A DNA stretch of 64,000 nt from Marinobacterium stanieri (GTDB lineage Bacteria; Pseudomonadota; Gammaproteobacteria; Pseudomonadales; Balneatricaceae): assembly GCF_900155945.1 (NCBI RefSeq), contig NZ_FTMN01000009.1:1-64000 (forward strand). Reading direction: 5' to 3'. The notes under the pieces are model-generated. The model did not search any database. It saw only the letters and a list, made by a program, of their open reading frames with translations, and was not told the DNA's origin. This document shows, piece after piece, positions 1-7,546 of this stretch (position 1 is the first letter of the stretch; each line of letters opens with the position of its first letter). Made by a program: the position numbers and the translations under genes.

Positions 1-129
1 CTTGCCTTGATTAAGCTTTGTGTGCTCAATCCTGACAAGCGCCCACACATATTACCTGATCAATTTGTTAAAGAGCGGGCTTGAGCAACCTGCCGCGTGG
101 CAGAACCTGTTGTCTCAAGCGAGGCGCGT
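1..129 (-). promoter_or_regulatory. rRNA operon leader with boxA antiterminator (16S gene lies off the left edge)
   Basis: Read on the minus strand, 65-76 is GCTCTTTAACAA, the boxA element of rRNA antitermination (NusB/NusE loading), followed by AT-rich leader toward position 1. In gammaproteobacteria this motif lies just upstream of 16S rRNA, so an rRNA operon should start to the left of the window and be transcribed leftward. No mature rRNA sequence is visible here. The assignment rests on boxA and on the stacked promoters upstream of it. Confidence 0.8.
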
Positions 130-157
130 ATCTTACCGCATCCTCATTCGGTGTCAA
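130..157 (-). promoter_or_regulatory. Proximal rRNA promoter
   Basis: On the minus strand a perfect -35 TTGACA (152-157) is separated by 16 bp from a -10 TAAGAT (130-135). The start region just downstream (112-124) reads CCTCGCTTGAGAC in transcript sense. The same sequence is found downstream of the distal promoter. Confidence 0.75.
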
Positions 158-227
158 CCGTTTTTTTCGTTTTTTGTTTCAGTGCCGAAGCACTTAAACA
201 ACGAAGCGGTTAAAACCAAGGAGGCAA

Positions 228-257
228 ATTCTACATCAGAAATCTAAATGATTTCAA
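228..257 (-). promoter_or_regulatory. Middle rRNA promoter
   Basis: Minus-strand -10 TAGAAT (228-233) and -35 TTGAAA (252-257) with an 18-bp spacer. It is followed by TTGCCTCC, a partial copy of the start-site sequence shared with its neighbours. It is weaker in consensus than the other two. Confidence 0.5.
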
Positions 258-326
258 GAGCTTATCTCCTTCTCTCCTAAGCCGTTCAGTGTTCCGTGAA
301 CCCTGTCGTCTCAAGCGAGGAGGCGA

Positions 327-354
327 ATTCTACACACATAAGATGGGGCGTCAA
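327..354 (-). promoter_or_regulatory. Distal rRNA promoter
   Basis: Minus-strand -35 TTGACG (349-354), 16-bp spacer, -10 TAGAAT (327-332). The block CCTCGCTTGAGAC at 308-320 repeats the block seen downstream of the proximal promoter (112-124), which suggests promoter duplication. Three stacked promoters are typical of growth-rate-controlled rRNA operons. Confidence 0.65.
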
Positions 355-468
355 CTGTTTTGTGTAAAATAATTTCAAAAAGGTGAAACAGACTTACAGG
401 GTGGTTAAAAAACCTGGATAGAAGTGCCCTCTTCGTACCCTTCTCTCTTCATACTCTCCTCATAACAA

Positions 469-490
469 CGGGCACCCACAAGGGTGCCCG
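469..490. terminator. Hairpin, probable terminator after the YIP1 gene
   Basis: A perfect 9-bp stem (CGGGCACCC / GGGTGCCCG, 4-nt loop) lies 27 bp beyond the minus-strand stop of the YIP1-family gene and upstream of the rRNA promoters. Neither side carries a long T-run, so it is a plausible but not canonical intrinsic terminator. Confidence 0.55.
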
Positions 491-516
491 TCTATTCATG
501 TTAACCAGCAATCGCG

Positions 517-1122
517 TCAGGCACCGGTATAGCTCAGCGGCACTAAGGTGCTCCACAGAATGACGGTTGTAGCAATCAAGCCAACCAGTACACACAAACC
601 AACGGTCAGGATGGAGGTTGAGAAGAAGAATGCACGGTCTTCAGGAATCTGCATGATCTCCGGTACACCGGTGTAAAGAAGATAGACGGTATAACTCAAA
701 GCGATCATGCCCACGATCACGTTAAACCAGAGCATGGGGTAAAGACCGGCAAGGCCGGACAGGAAAAGAGGTGTTGCTGTAAAGGTCGTAAGCGCCAGGC
801 ACTCTTCATAGGTAACGTTGCCGCCGTAGGTCTTTTCCATCCAGTGGATCGACCAGGCAATGAACCCGACTGCTACCCACATGGCAACATAAAAGGCCAA
901 AGCGGCTGGCAAGGCACTGGCAACACTCAATTGGACAAACTCGCCGCCCCCCAGGCTCCAGCCTATCTGTGTAGTACCAATAAAGAGTGATATGGCCGGA
1001 ATTGCCGCAAGGACACTTATCTGGGCCAGAAAGATGTGCATTGCAGAATAGTGCTCATTTCGAATCGAGCGCCATTCCTGTTTTGGGTGATAGAACACAC
1101 CCATCATGTGCTGCAGGAACAT
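517..1122 (-). CDS. YIP1-family integral membrane protein
   Basis: A 201-residue protein with about five hydrophobic segments (roughly residues 27-50, 65-95, 110-135, 135-155 and 168-195). It has the YIP1-type opening in which a short cytoplasmic stretch (FYHPKQEWRSIR) precedes the first membrane helix. Bacterial YIP1-domain proteins are inner-membrane proteins of unknown biochemical role. It sits downstream of the haem O synthase gene on the same strand, with a gap of about 100 bp and its own terminator-like hairpin, so it is probably a separate unit. The family call comes from overall pattern and topology; no function is assigned. Confidence 0.7.
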   Translation of the reverse strand: MFLQHMMGVFYHPKQEWRSIRNEHYSAMHIFLAQISVLAAIPAISLFIGTTQIGWSLGGGEFVQLSVASALPAALAFYVAMWVAVGFIAWSIHWMEKTYGGNVTYEECLALTTFTATPLFLSGLAGLYPMLWFNVIVGMIALSYTVYLLYTGVPEIMQIPEDRAFFFSTSILTVGLCVLVGLIATTVILWSTLVPLSYTGA

Positions 1123-1224
1123 ATTACTATCCTCCTTGCAGTCCGGACTCGCACCGGGCTACATGTTTATATTTATTTGGTCAGAGACCGAGTCCTTTCG
1201 TTGATTGTGTTTATCTCCGTTGGG

Positions 1225-2130
1225 TTATACGAACGCAGGCCAATAATGGTCTACAAGAAGTATGGCAAACAACACCATTATGTACACAATGCTGTAACGA
1301 AACATTTTCATCGGGATACTGGCGTCACTTGAGCGCTTTAGAATCAGTGCCCACTGCAGCAAACGCAGGTTAATCAGCGTCACACCCACCAGATACAACC
1401 AGCCACTCATCCCTGTCAAAAAGGGCAACAACGTCGCCAGAATGGTCAGCAGTGTGTACAGCAGTATTTGGGTGTGGGTATACGCCACCCCATGGGTGTT
1501 GGGCAGCATGGGCACACCTGCGCGGGCGTAGTCATCCCGTCGGGCTATACACAGCGCCCAGAAATGAGGGGGAGTCCAGGCGAAAATTATCAACATCAAT
1601 AACAGCCCCTGGAAATCCACACTCCCTGTCACTGCCGTCCACCCCAGCAAAGGCGGTGCAGCCCCTGCAACACCGCCAATGACAATATTCTGAGGCGTGG
1701 CCCGTTTGAGAATTGCTGTATAGATACCGGCATATCCAATCAGTGATGCCAGTGTCAGCCATGCCGTGACTGCATTAACTGCCAGATTAAGCAGGGTGAT
1801 CCCCAGGCATCCCAATACGGCAGCAAATATAAGGGCGTTTCGTTGGCTGACTCGTCCTTGAGGCAAGGGGCGACGGGCCGTTCTGGCCATGCGGCAATCG
1901 ATACTGGCATCCAGTACGTGATTAACCGCAGCGGCAGAGGCAGCCGCCAGCCCTACCCCAAGTGACGTCAGGACAAGTAGCCAGACATCGGGAGCAGCAG
2001 ACGTTGCCAGACAGAAACCAACCACCAGCGTAATCAGCATCACGGCTACAACCCGTAATTTGCAAAGCGCCAGATAATCCCGCCAGGATGTAGAGCCTGT
2101 TCGGCCGTCAGTGAGCGATAGCGTAGTCAT
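1225..2130 (-). CDS. ctaB: Protohaem IX farnesyltransferase (haem O synthase)
   Basis: A UbiA-family prenyltransferase of 301 residues that adds a farnesyl group to haem B to make haem O. It is an inner-membrane enzyme with about nine transmembrane helices. The catalytic Asp-rich motif is visible as NHVLDASIDCRMARTARRPL (about residues 70-89), and a second polar loop follows around FAWTPPHFW. The start has a strong Shine-Dalgarno (AGGAGGTG, 4 bp from ATG). It overlaps the end of the haem A synthase gene by 23 bp, so the two are translationally coupled. As last gene of the oxidase operon it supplies the precursor for haem A. Confidence 0.95.
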   Translation of the reverse strand: MTTLSLTDGRTGSTSWRDYLALCKLRVVAVMLITLVVGFCLATSAAPDVWLLVLTSLGVGLAAASAAAVNHVLDASIDCRMARTARRPLPQGRVSQRNALIFAAVLGCLGITLLNLAVNAVTAWLTLASLIGYAGIYTAILKRATPQNIVIGGVAGAAPPLLGWTAVTGSVDFQGLLLMLIIFAWTPPHFWALCIARRDDYARAGVPMLPNTHGVAYTHTQILLYTLLTILATLLPFLTGMSGWLYLVGVTLINLRLLQWALILKRSSDASIPMKMFRYSIVYIMVLFAILLVDHYWPAFV

Positions 2131-3112
2131 GTTTCACCTCCTGATGCGCAACTCGAGCCTGCGCACTCAACTGCAATAAGGCGAGCAGTACGGCAACTGC
2201 ACCGGCATGGTGGGCCACCGCCAGTCCCAGCGGCAACATCCAGATAACATTGGCAATACCCAGTAAGGCCTGGGTAATCAGTGCAAGCCAATACACCGAC
2301 AATGTTGTTTTGAGCCTGCTGTTCTGCCACAGCTGCCGGGTAGCCAAAACTGATATCAGTATGAGCAGCACTGCCCCGCCCCGGTGAGTGACTTGAATGG
2401 CTGCTCGAGCATCCGCGGGCAATAAGCCGCCCTCATAGTTGGGCCCCACCGCCATGACCGGATTCAGGCCACTGGAAAAGTCGTAGCCGGGATGATCACT
2501 CTGATGACAATAGAGCCAGTCGCTGCATGCCCAGCCTGCGTAGTTGGTACTGGTCCAGCCACCCAGCGCCAGCTGCAGGAACAATGCAGCCAGCATGATT
2601 CTTACCCAGGGATGGGGGGCTGTCGCTACCTTCTCGCCAGCCACTACTCGCTTCAGCCTTTGTCGCAGTACAACCAGCAACGACAGGGTTGTCAGCCCAC
2701 CCAGAAGATGCAGCGTCACAATGATCGGCAGCAGCTGCAGCGTAACCGTCCACATGCCAAAAATGCCTTGGGCAATCACCAGCACCAGCAACCCCAACGA
2801 CAGACTGACCGGGTACCCGTGTTCACGTCTGTTCTTTATCGCCAGGGTTGCCAACACCAGCACCAATAGTCCCAGCAGGCCTGCTGCATAGCGGTGAATC
2901 ATTTCGATCCAGCCCTTGCGCAAATCAATGAGAGCATCGGGGTGCGCGACGGCCAGCTCGGCGTGATCATCAGGTAACACCCAGGTGCCATAACAACCGG
3001 GCCAGTCCGGACACCCCAGCCCTGCATCATTGAGCCTTGTCCAACCACCCAGCAAGACAACGATCAGCGCAAGGCCGATGGCAAGATTGACGATTCGCAT
3101 AGAAACTTTCAT
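2108..3112 (-). CDS. ctaA: Haem A synthase (COX15/CtaA family)
   Basis: This 334-residue membrane protein oxidises the methyl group of haem O to the formyl of haem A. It has eight predicted helices in two pseudo-symmetric four-helix halves. The haem-binding histidines are visible in MIHRYAAG, LHLLGG, THRGGA and AHHAGA, and a loop carries a Cys pair (CSDWLYC). Its start overlaps the stop of the upstream Sco-like gene and its end overlaps ctaB. The length and Cys/His pattern fit proteobacterial type COX15 proteins. Confidence 0.93.
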   Translation of the reverse strand: MKVSMRIVNLAIGLALIVVLLGGWTRLNDAGLGCPDWPGCYGTWVLPDDHAELAVAHPDALIDLRKGWIEMIHRYAAGLLGLLVLVLATLAIKNRREHGYPVSLSLGLLVLVIAQGIFGMWTVTLQLLPIIVTLHLLGGLTTLSLLVVLRQRLKRVVAGEKVATAPHPWVRIMLAALFLQLALGGWTSTNYAGWACSDWLYCHQSDHPGYDFSSGLNPVMAVGPNYEGGLLPADARAAIQVTHRGGAVLLILISVLATRQLWQNSRLKTTLSVYWLALITQALLGIANVIWMLPLGLAVAHHAGAVAVLLALLQLSAQARVAHQEVKHDYAIAH

Positions 3113-3555
3113 CAGCCCAACCTCGATGCTTTCAACAGGCGCTTCATATCACCCAGCAAGGCCTTGCCCTCAAAACTCAGTGGATGGCGCAAGACCAGAT
3201 TGCCCAAGGGGTCGATCACCCAGATACCCGCGCCGATTTCCAGCTCTTTTGCCGGCATCACTCGCACACGATCCGACTCACGTCCCAGTGCATCATGTAC
3301 ACGCTTCAAAACCTCCAGCTCTTCTTCGCAGACAGAGTCACAGATGCCTTGAGGAACCAGCAGCAAGGACCAGTGCCCCGTATGCTGCTCAGGGTCACCG
3401 CCCCATTGCACCAGAGGCAATGCGGGATCAACCAGCTCACCCTTGTTTACCCGTCCATCAGGAATACCGATGCCCGTTACCCACATCAGGATCGCCAGGA
3501 TTACCGGCACCAGCGCCACCAGCCAAATGGACCAAAACACACTGCGGTTAGACAT
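3112..3555 (-). CDS. Small membrane-anchored Sco-like protein of the oxidase operon
   Basis: A 147-residue protein with one N-terminal transmembrane helix (about 8-28) and a periplasmic domain. It contains a CxxxC motif (CDSVC, about residue 73), the spacing of the copper ligands in SCO1/SenC thioredoxin-fold proteins. A possible third ligand is the His in LRHPL near residue 124. It is shorter than classical Sco proteins (around 200 residues) and I see no clear Sco Asp-x-x-His segment. It overlaps SURF1 upstream (8 bp) and ctaA downstream, so it is made with the oxidase. A role in copper or thiol handling for CuA assembly is inference. Confidence 0.65.
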   Translation of the reverse strand: MSNRSVFWSIWLVALVPVILAILMWVTGIGIPDGRVNKGELVDPALPLVQWGGDPEQHTGHWSLLLVPQGICDSVCEEELEVLKRVHDALGRESDRVRVMPAKELEIGAGIWVIDPLGNLVLRHPLSFEGKALLGDMKRLLKASRLG

Positions 3556-4285
3556 CAGCTGCTCTCCCTCTGCGTTCTTTCAGACCGGCCCATACCAGCC
3601 AGATAATCAGCGCCAGCGCCAGCCCGAACCACTGTACGGCGTAGCCGGTGTGGCGCTGGGGCGGGATACCGGTATAGATGTGTGCACGTGGCATAATCGA
3701 ATCACTGACGGCCGTTTTCAGATGCAGCACCAAGGGTTCAACCGACAGTGCCAAGGAGCTGCGAATCTGTTCCATATCCAGTGACTGGATGCGCCTTGGC
3801 CATCCCTCTTCAAACTGGGTCCCGGTCAGCGTTAGCGACTCCAGTGGCCGCGACAGAACGGCTTCAGCCAATAGCCACTGCCGCTTAAGGTTGATCTCAG
3901 GCAGCTCATCCCGCCGTGGCGGGGCGGCCACCCACCCCAGACTGCCCAGCCAGAATGGCCCCTCATCGACACGTACCGGAATAACGACCTCATACCCCGC
4001 CTTGCCTTCATGGGTTCGGTTATCCAGCAGGAACACCTTGAGTGGCATTAGCTCCAGATCAAAACGCACCGGGACCCAGTCACTGGCTTCAAGTCGCTGC
4101 AATGCCACTTCAGGGGTAGTCGCCGGAGACTGCTCCAGTTGTTCCAGCCAAACCTGTTTTTGCTCAGCTCGCTGCAACTGCCAACTGCCCAGTGCCAGCA
4201 GCAAAGGAACACCCAGAAGCCAAAGCCCGAGGCGCAGCCATTTGAATCGGCGCCGGCTATCCGCTTTACTGACCTTGTCAGTCAA
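3548..4285 (-). CDS. SURF1-family cytochrome oxidase assembly protein
   Basis: A 245-residue protein with two transmembrane helices, near residues 15-35 and 218-238, flanking a periplasmic domain, the SURF1/Shy1 layout. The opening GSWQLQRAEQK and the closing HTGYAVQWFGLALALI are family hallmarks. SURF1 helps insert haem A into subunit I. Translation appears to begin at TTG (4283-4285), preceded by GGGAGG at 5-bp spacing. The same palindromic ten bases (GGAGACCTCC) also give the ribosome site of the divergent DUF2909 gene. It overlaps the downstream Sco-like gene. Confidence 0.88.
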   Translation of the reverse strand: MTDKVSKADSRRRFKWLRLGLWLLGVPLLLALGSWQLQRAEQKQVWLEQLEQSPATTPEVALQRLEASDWVPVRFDLELMPLKVFLLDNRTHEGKAGYEVVIPVRVDEGPFWLGSLGWVAAPPRRDELPEINLKRQWLLAEAVLSRPLESLTLTGTQFEEGWPRRIQSLDMEQIRSSLALSVEPLVLHLKTAVSDSIMPRAHIYTGIPPQRHTGYAVQWFGLALALIIWLVWAGLKERRGRAADV

Positions 4286-4296
4286 GGAGACCTCCC

Positions 4297-4500
4297 ATGC
4301 TGCGCATTCTGATTCTGGTACTGTTTATTGCGATTGTGATCGCCCTGTTCAGCAGTCTTTGGTCGCTGCTGAGATATCCCGCCGGTGACGGCCGCACCGC
4401 CAACCGGCTGCTTTGGCGTGTCATGCTCAGCGCGCTACTGATTTTGCTGCTGATTTATGGTTTCAACACCGGTCAACTGCACTCTCATGCTCCCTGGTAG
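4297..4500 (+). CDS. Twin-transmembrane protein (DUF2909 type), antisense inside the cox operon
   Basis: A 67-residue protein with two hydrophobic helices (about 3-22 and 40-58) separated by a short basic loop. Such small twin-TM proteins occur between coxC and SURF1 in Pseudomonas-like genomes. It has a good Shine-Dalgarno (AAGGAG, 7 bp from ATG). It is the only plus-strand gene in the oxidase block, fitting into the 218 bp between coxC (stop at 4504) and SURF1 (start at 4285). Any transcript running coxC to SURF1 must cross it in antisense. The function is unknown; a role in oxidase assembly is only suggested by position. Confidence 0.7.
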   Translation: MLRILILVLFIAIVIALFSSLWSLLRYPAGDGRTANRLLWRVMLSALLILLLIYGFNTGQLHSHAPW

Positions 4501-4503
4501 TGG

Positions 4504-5388
4504 CTAGAGGACATAGACAAACAGGAACAGGCCAATCCAGACCACATCTACAAAGTGCCAATACCAGGCAACTGCTTCAAAACCGAAATGCTGACGGGAG
4601 TCGAAATGCCCCAGCACGACACGCCCGAGGATGATGATCAGCATCAGCGTTCCCAGGGTCACATGCAGACCATGAAACCCGGTCAGAATAAAGAAGGTGG
4701 CGCCATATATACCGGCTTCCAGAGTCAGGCCCAGATCATGGTAGGCCTCGACATATTCGTAGATCTGAAAGCCCAGAAAGATCAGCCCCAGCACAATGGT
4801 CAGGAACATCCAGCGGCGCACCTGCATCAACTCATCTTTCAGCAGGGCCTTGTGGGCAAATGTCAGGGTGAAACTGGAGGTAATCAGCAGACAGGTATTT
4901 AGCAGTGGAATATGCCAGGGGCTGATGACGGCATCAGGTCCGGGAAAGCGTTCGGCATCCGGCGGGTTGAACAAGGGCCACTGGGCGGTGAATTCGGGCC
5001 AGAGCATCTGGCTCACACCCTTGTCCCCTTCCCCGCCCAGCCAAGGTACGGCCAATACGCGTACGTAGAACAGGGCTCCGAAAAAGGCCGCGAAGAACAT
5101 GACTTCGGAAAAGATGAACCAGCTCATTCCCCAACGGAAGGACCGGTCCATCTGCGAGGAATAGAGCCCGCCCCGGCTTTCACGGATAACATTGCCGAAC
5201 CATCCCACCAGAATCAGCCCCATCATCAAGGCTCCGGCCAGCAACAGCGCCAGCCCCAGACCACCTCCGCCGTCCGCACTGAGGGCGTTCATCAAGGTCC
5301 CCGCACCGAAGGCCAGCAGGAACAACGCAATTGACGCCAGAATCGGCCAGCGACTCTGTTCGGGTACGTAATAGGTTGAGCTGCTCAT
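4504..5388 (-). CDS. coxC: Cytochrome c oxidase subunit III
   Basis: A 294-residue seven-helix membrane subunit of the haem-copper oxidase. Recognisable pieces are SWFIFSEVMFFAAFFGALFY, LLNTCLLITSS, the GFHGLHVTLG segment and the C-terminal AWYWHFVDVVWIGLF. Subunit III contributes to complex stability and oxygen/proton handling. The start overlaps the stop of ctaG by 4 bp (coupled translation). It is the usual length for a proteobacterial aa3 oxidase. Confidence 0.95.
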   Translation of the reverse strand: MSSSTYYVPEQSRWPILASIALFLLAFGAGTLMNALSADGGGGLGLALLLAGALMMGLILVGWFGNVIRESRGGLYSSQMDRSFRWGMSWFIFSEVMFFAAFFGALFYVRVLAVPWLGGEGDKGVSQMLWPEFTAQWPLFNPPDAERFPGPDAVISPWHIPLLNTCLLITSSFTLTFAHKALLKDELMQVRRWMFLTIVLGLIFLGFQIYEYVEAYHDLGLTLEAGIYGATFFILTGFHGLHVTLGTLMLIIILGRVVLGHFDSRQHFGFEAVAWYWHFVDVVWIGLFLFVYVL

Positions 5389-5948
5389 AAGCGTTGCTCC
5401 TTATTGGTCTGATCGGCTGCACTCACCTCGGGCGATATATCGAACAGGGTGTAGGACAGCGTCAGCGAGCGGATATGCTCGGGCAGTTTCTTGTCAATCA
5501 CGAACAGCAACGGCATTTCGACCGATTCACCGGCCATCAACGGCTGCTGCTCGAAACAGAAACAGTTCACCTTGTGCAGGTACTCGGCGGCTTCAGCCGG
5601 GGCGACTGAGGGCACCGCCTGGGCCACCATTCGACGACCCGTGGGGTTAGTTGCCATAAAAGCGGTCTGCTTCATTTCACCGGGGTTCACTCTAAGCACC
5701 CCATCCTTTGGACTGAACTCCCAGGGCATGCCTTCGTTATGAACGGCGATCAATCGTACTTTCACCGAGCGACTGGTATCCGCAGGGGCCACGGCCACCG
5801 GCCCGGTATTGGTGATTTTCCCGTTCAGTCCGGTCACTTTACAGAACACGTCATACAGGGGCACCATGGCGAAACCGAAGCCAAACATCAGTACCGCTCC
5901 CATCACCAGGCGGCGCACCAGTCGACGATTGGCCTCTTGAGTGCTCAT
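5385..5948 (-). CDS. ctaG: Cytochrome c oxidase assembly protein CtaG/Cox11 (CuB insertion)
   Basis: A 187-residue copper chaperone with one N-terminal transmembrane anchor (about 12-32) and a periplasmic immunoglobulin-like domain. The copper-binding CFCF motif is present in KVNCFCFEQQ (about residues 126-135). Cox11 delivers copper to the CuB site of subunit I, consistent with its place between coxA and coxC and with 4-bp overlaps on both sides. Confidence 0.94.
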   Translation of the reverse strand: MSTQEANRRLVRRLVMGAVLMFGFGFAMVPLYDVFCKVTGLNGKITNTGPVAVAPADTSRSVKVRLIAVHNEGMPWEFSPKDGVLRVNPGEMKQTAFMATNPTGRRMVAQAVPSVAPAEAAEYLHKVNCFCFEQQPLMAGESVEMPLLFVIDKKLPEHIRSLTLSYTLFDISPEVSAADQTNKEQRL

Positions 5949-7546
5949 CGCAGTGACTCCGGCAGTTTGGGCGGCTCACTAAAGGTATGGTACGGCGCCG
6001 GTGAAGGCACTTCCCACTCCAGCCCTTCCGCACCCTCCCAGGCACGCGCTTCAGCCTTGCGACCACCCCGAACACAGGCAATCACATTCCACAGGAATAC
6101 CAGCTGCGAGAGACCGAAAATGAATGCCCCTACAGTCGCCACCATATTGAAGTCGGCAAATTGCAGCGCATAGTCCGGTATGCGACGCGGCATGCCGGCC
6201 AGGCCGATGAAATGCATGGGGAAAAAGGTGATGTTGACGCCAATGAAGCTGAGCCAGAAATGCAGCTTGCCCATGCGCTCATCCAGCATGTGCCCGGTCC
6301 ACTTGGGCAACCAGTAATAGGCCCCGGCCATGATGGAGAACACCGCGCCCGGCACCAGCACATAGTGGAAGTGTGCCACCACGAAGTAGGTATCGTGATA
6401 CTGGAAGTCCACCGGCGCGATGGCGAGCATCAGGCCCGAGAAGCCGCCAATGGTGAAAAGCACCACAAAAGCCAGGGCAAACAGCATCGGTGTTTCAAAG
6501 GTCATGGAGCCGCGGAACATGGTCGCTACCCAGTTGAACACCTTCACCCCGGTGGGCACAGCGATCAGCATGGTGGCAAACATGAAGAACAGCTCACCGG
6601 CCAAGGGAATGCCAACGGTGAACATGTGGTGCGCCCAGACCAGGAATGACAGGATCGCAATGGATGCCGTCGCATACACCATAGAGGCATAACCGAACAG
6701 GCGCTTGCGGGCAAAGGTGGGGATGATCTGACTGATAATGCCGAACGCCGGCAGAATCATGATGTACACCTCAGGGTGACCAAAGAACCAGAACACATGC
6801 TGGAACAGCACCGGGTCACCACCGCCACCGGCATCAAAAAAGCTGGTTCCGAAGTGGATATCCATCAGCATCATGGTCACCACCCCTGCCAGCACAGGCA
6901 TAACAGCAATCAGCAAAAATGCCGTGATCAGCCAGGTCCAGCAGAACAGGGGCAGTTTCATCATGGTCATGCCCGGCGCACGCAGGTTGAGGATGGTCGC
7001 GATAATGTTGATCGCCCCCATGATCGAGCTGATGCCCATCATGTGGATAGCAAAAATAAAGTAGGTCACGCTGGGCGGCGCATAAGTAGTCGACAGAGGC
7101 GCATAGAACGTCCAGCCGAAGTTGGGTGCCCCGCCGTCCATGAACAGGGTGGAGATCAACATGGCGAAGGCAAACGGCAGAATCCAGAAGCTCCAGTTGT
7201 TCATCCTTGGCAAAGCCATATCCGGTGCGCCAATCATCATAGGCACCATCCAGTTGGCCAGACCCACAAAAGCCGGCATCACGGCACCGAACACCATGAT
7301 CAGGCCATGCATGGTGGTCATCTGGTTAAAAAAGCCCGGTTCAACCAGCTGCAGCCCCGGCTGAAACAGCTCGGCGCGGATCATCAACGCCATGCAGCCG
7401 CCAATGAAGAACATCAGCAGACTGAACCAGAGGTACATGGAACCGATGTCTTTATGGTTGGTCGTGAACAACCAGCGGCCCAGGCCCTTGGCTGGCCCAT
7501 GATGGGCATGCGTGTCCTGCTCCAGAGTCGTATCCAGCGTGCTCAT
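5945..7546 (-). CDS. coxA: Cytochrome c oxidase subunit I
   Basis: A 533-residue twelve-helix haem-copper oxidase catalytic subunit that reduces oxygen at the haem a3-CuB centre and pumps protons. The N-terminal WLFTTNHKDIGSMYLW is diagnostic. WFFGHPEVY near residue 250 gives the CuB His cross-linked to Tyr, and AHFHYVLVPGA (about 400) gives the haem ligands. It overlaps coxB upstream and ctaG downstream by 4 bp each. Length and motifs are complete, with no sign of damage. Confidence 0.97.
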   Translation of the reverse strand: MSTLDTTLEQDTHAHHGPAKGLGRWLFTTNHKDIGSMYLWFSLLMFFIGGCMALMIRAELFQPGLQLVEPGFFNQMTTMHGLIMVFGAVMPAFVGLANWMVPMMIGAPDMALPRMNNWSFWILPFAFAMLISTLFMDGGAPNFGWTFYAPLSTTYAPPSVTYFIFAIHMMGISSIMGAINIIATILNLRAPGMTMMKLPLFCWTWLITAFLLIAVMPVLAGVVTMMLMDIHFGTSFFDAGGGGDPVLFQHVFWFFGHPEVYIMILPAFGIISQIIPTFARKRLFGYASMVYATASIAILSFLVWAHHMFTVGIPLAGELFFMFATMLIAVPTGVKVFNWVATMFRGSMTFETPMLFALAFVVLFTIGGFSGLMLAIAPVDFQYHDTYFVVAHFHYVLVPGAVFSIMAGAYYWLPKWTGHMLDERMGKLHFWLSFIGVNITFFPMHFIGLAGMPRRIPDYALQFADFNMVATVGAFIFGLSQLVFLWNVIACVRGGRKAEARAWEGAEGLEWEVPSPAPYHTFSEPPKLPESLR

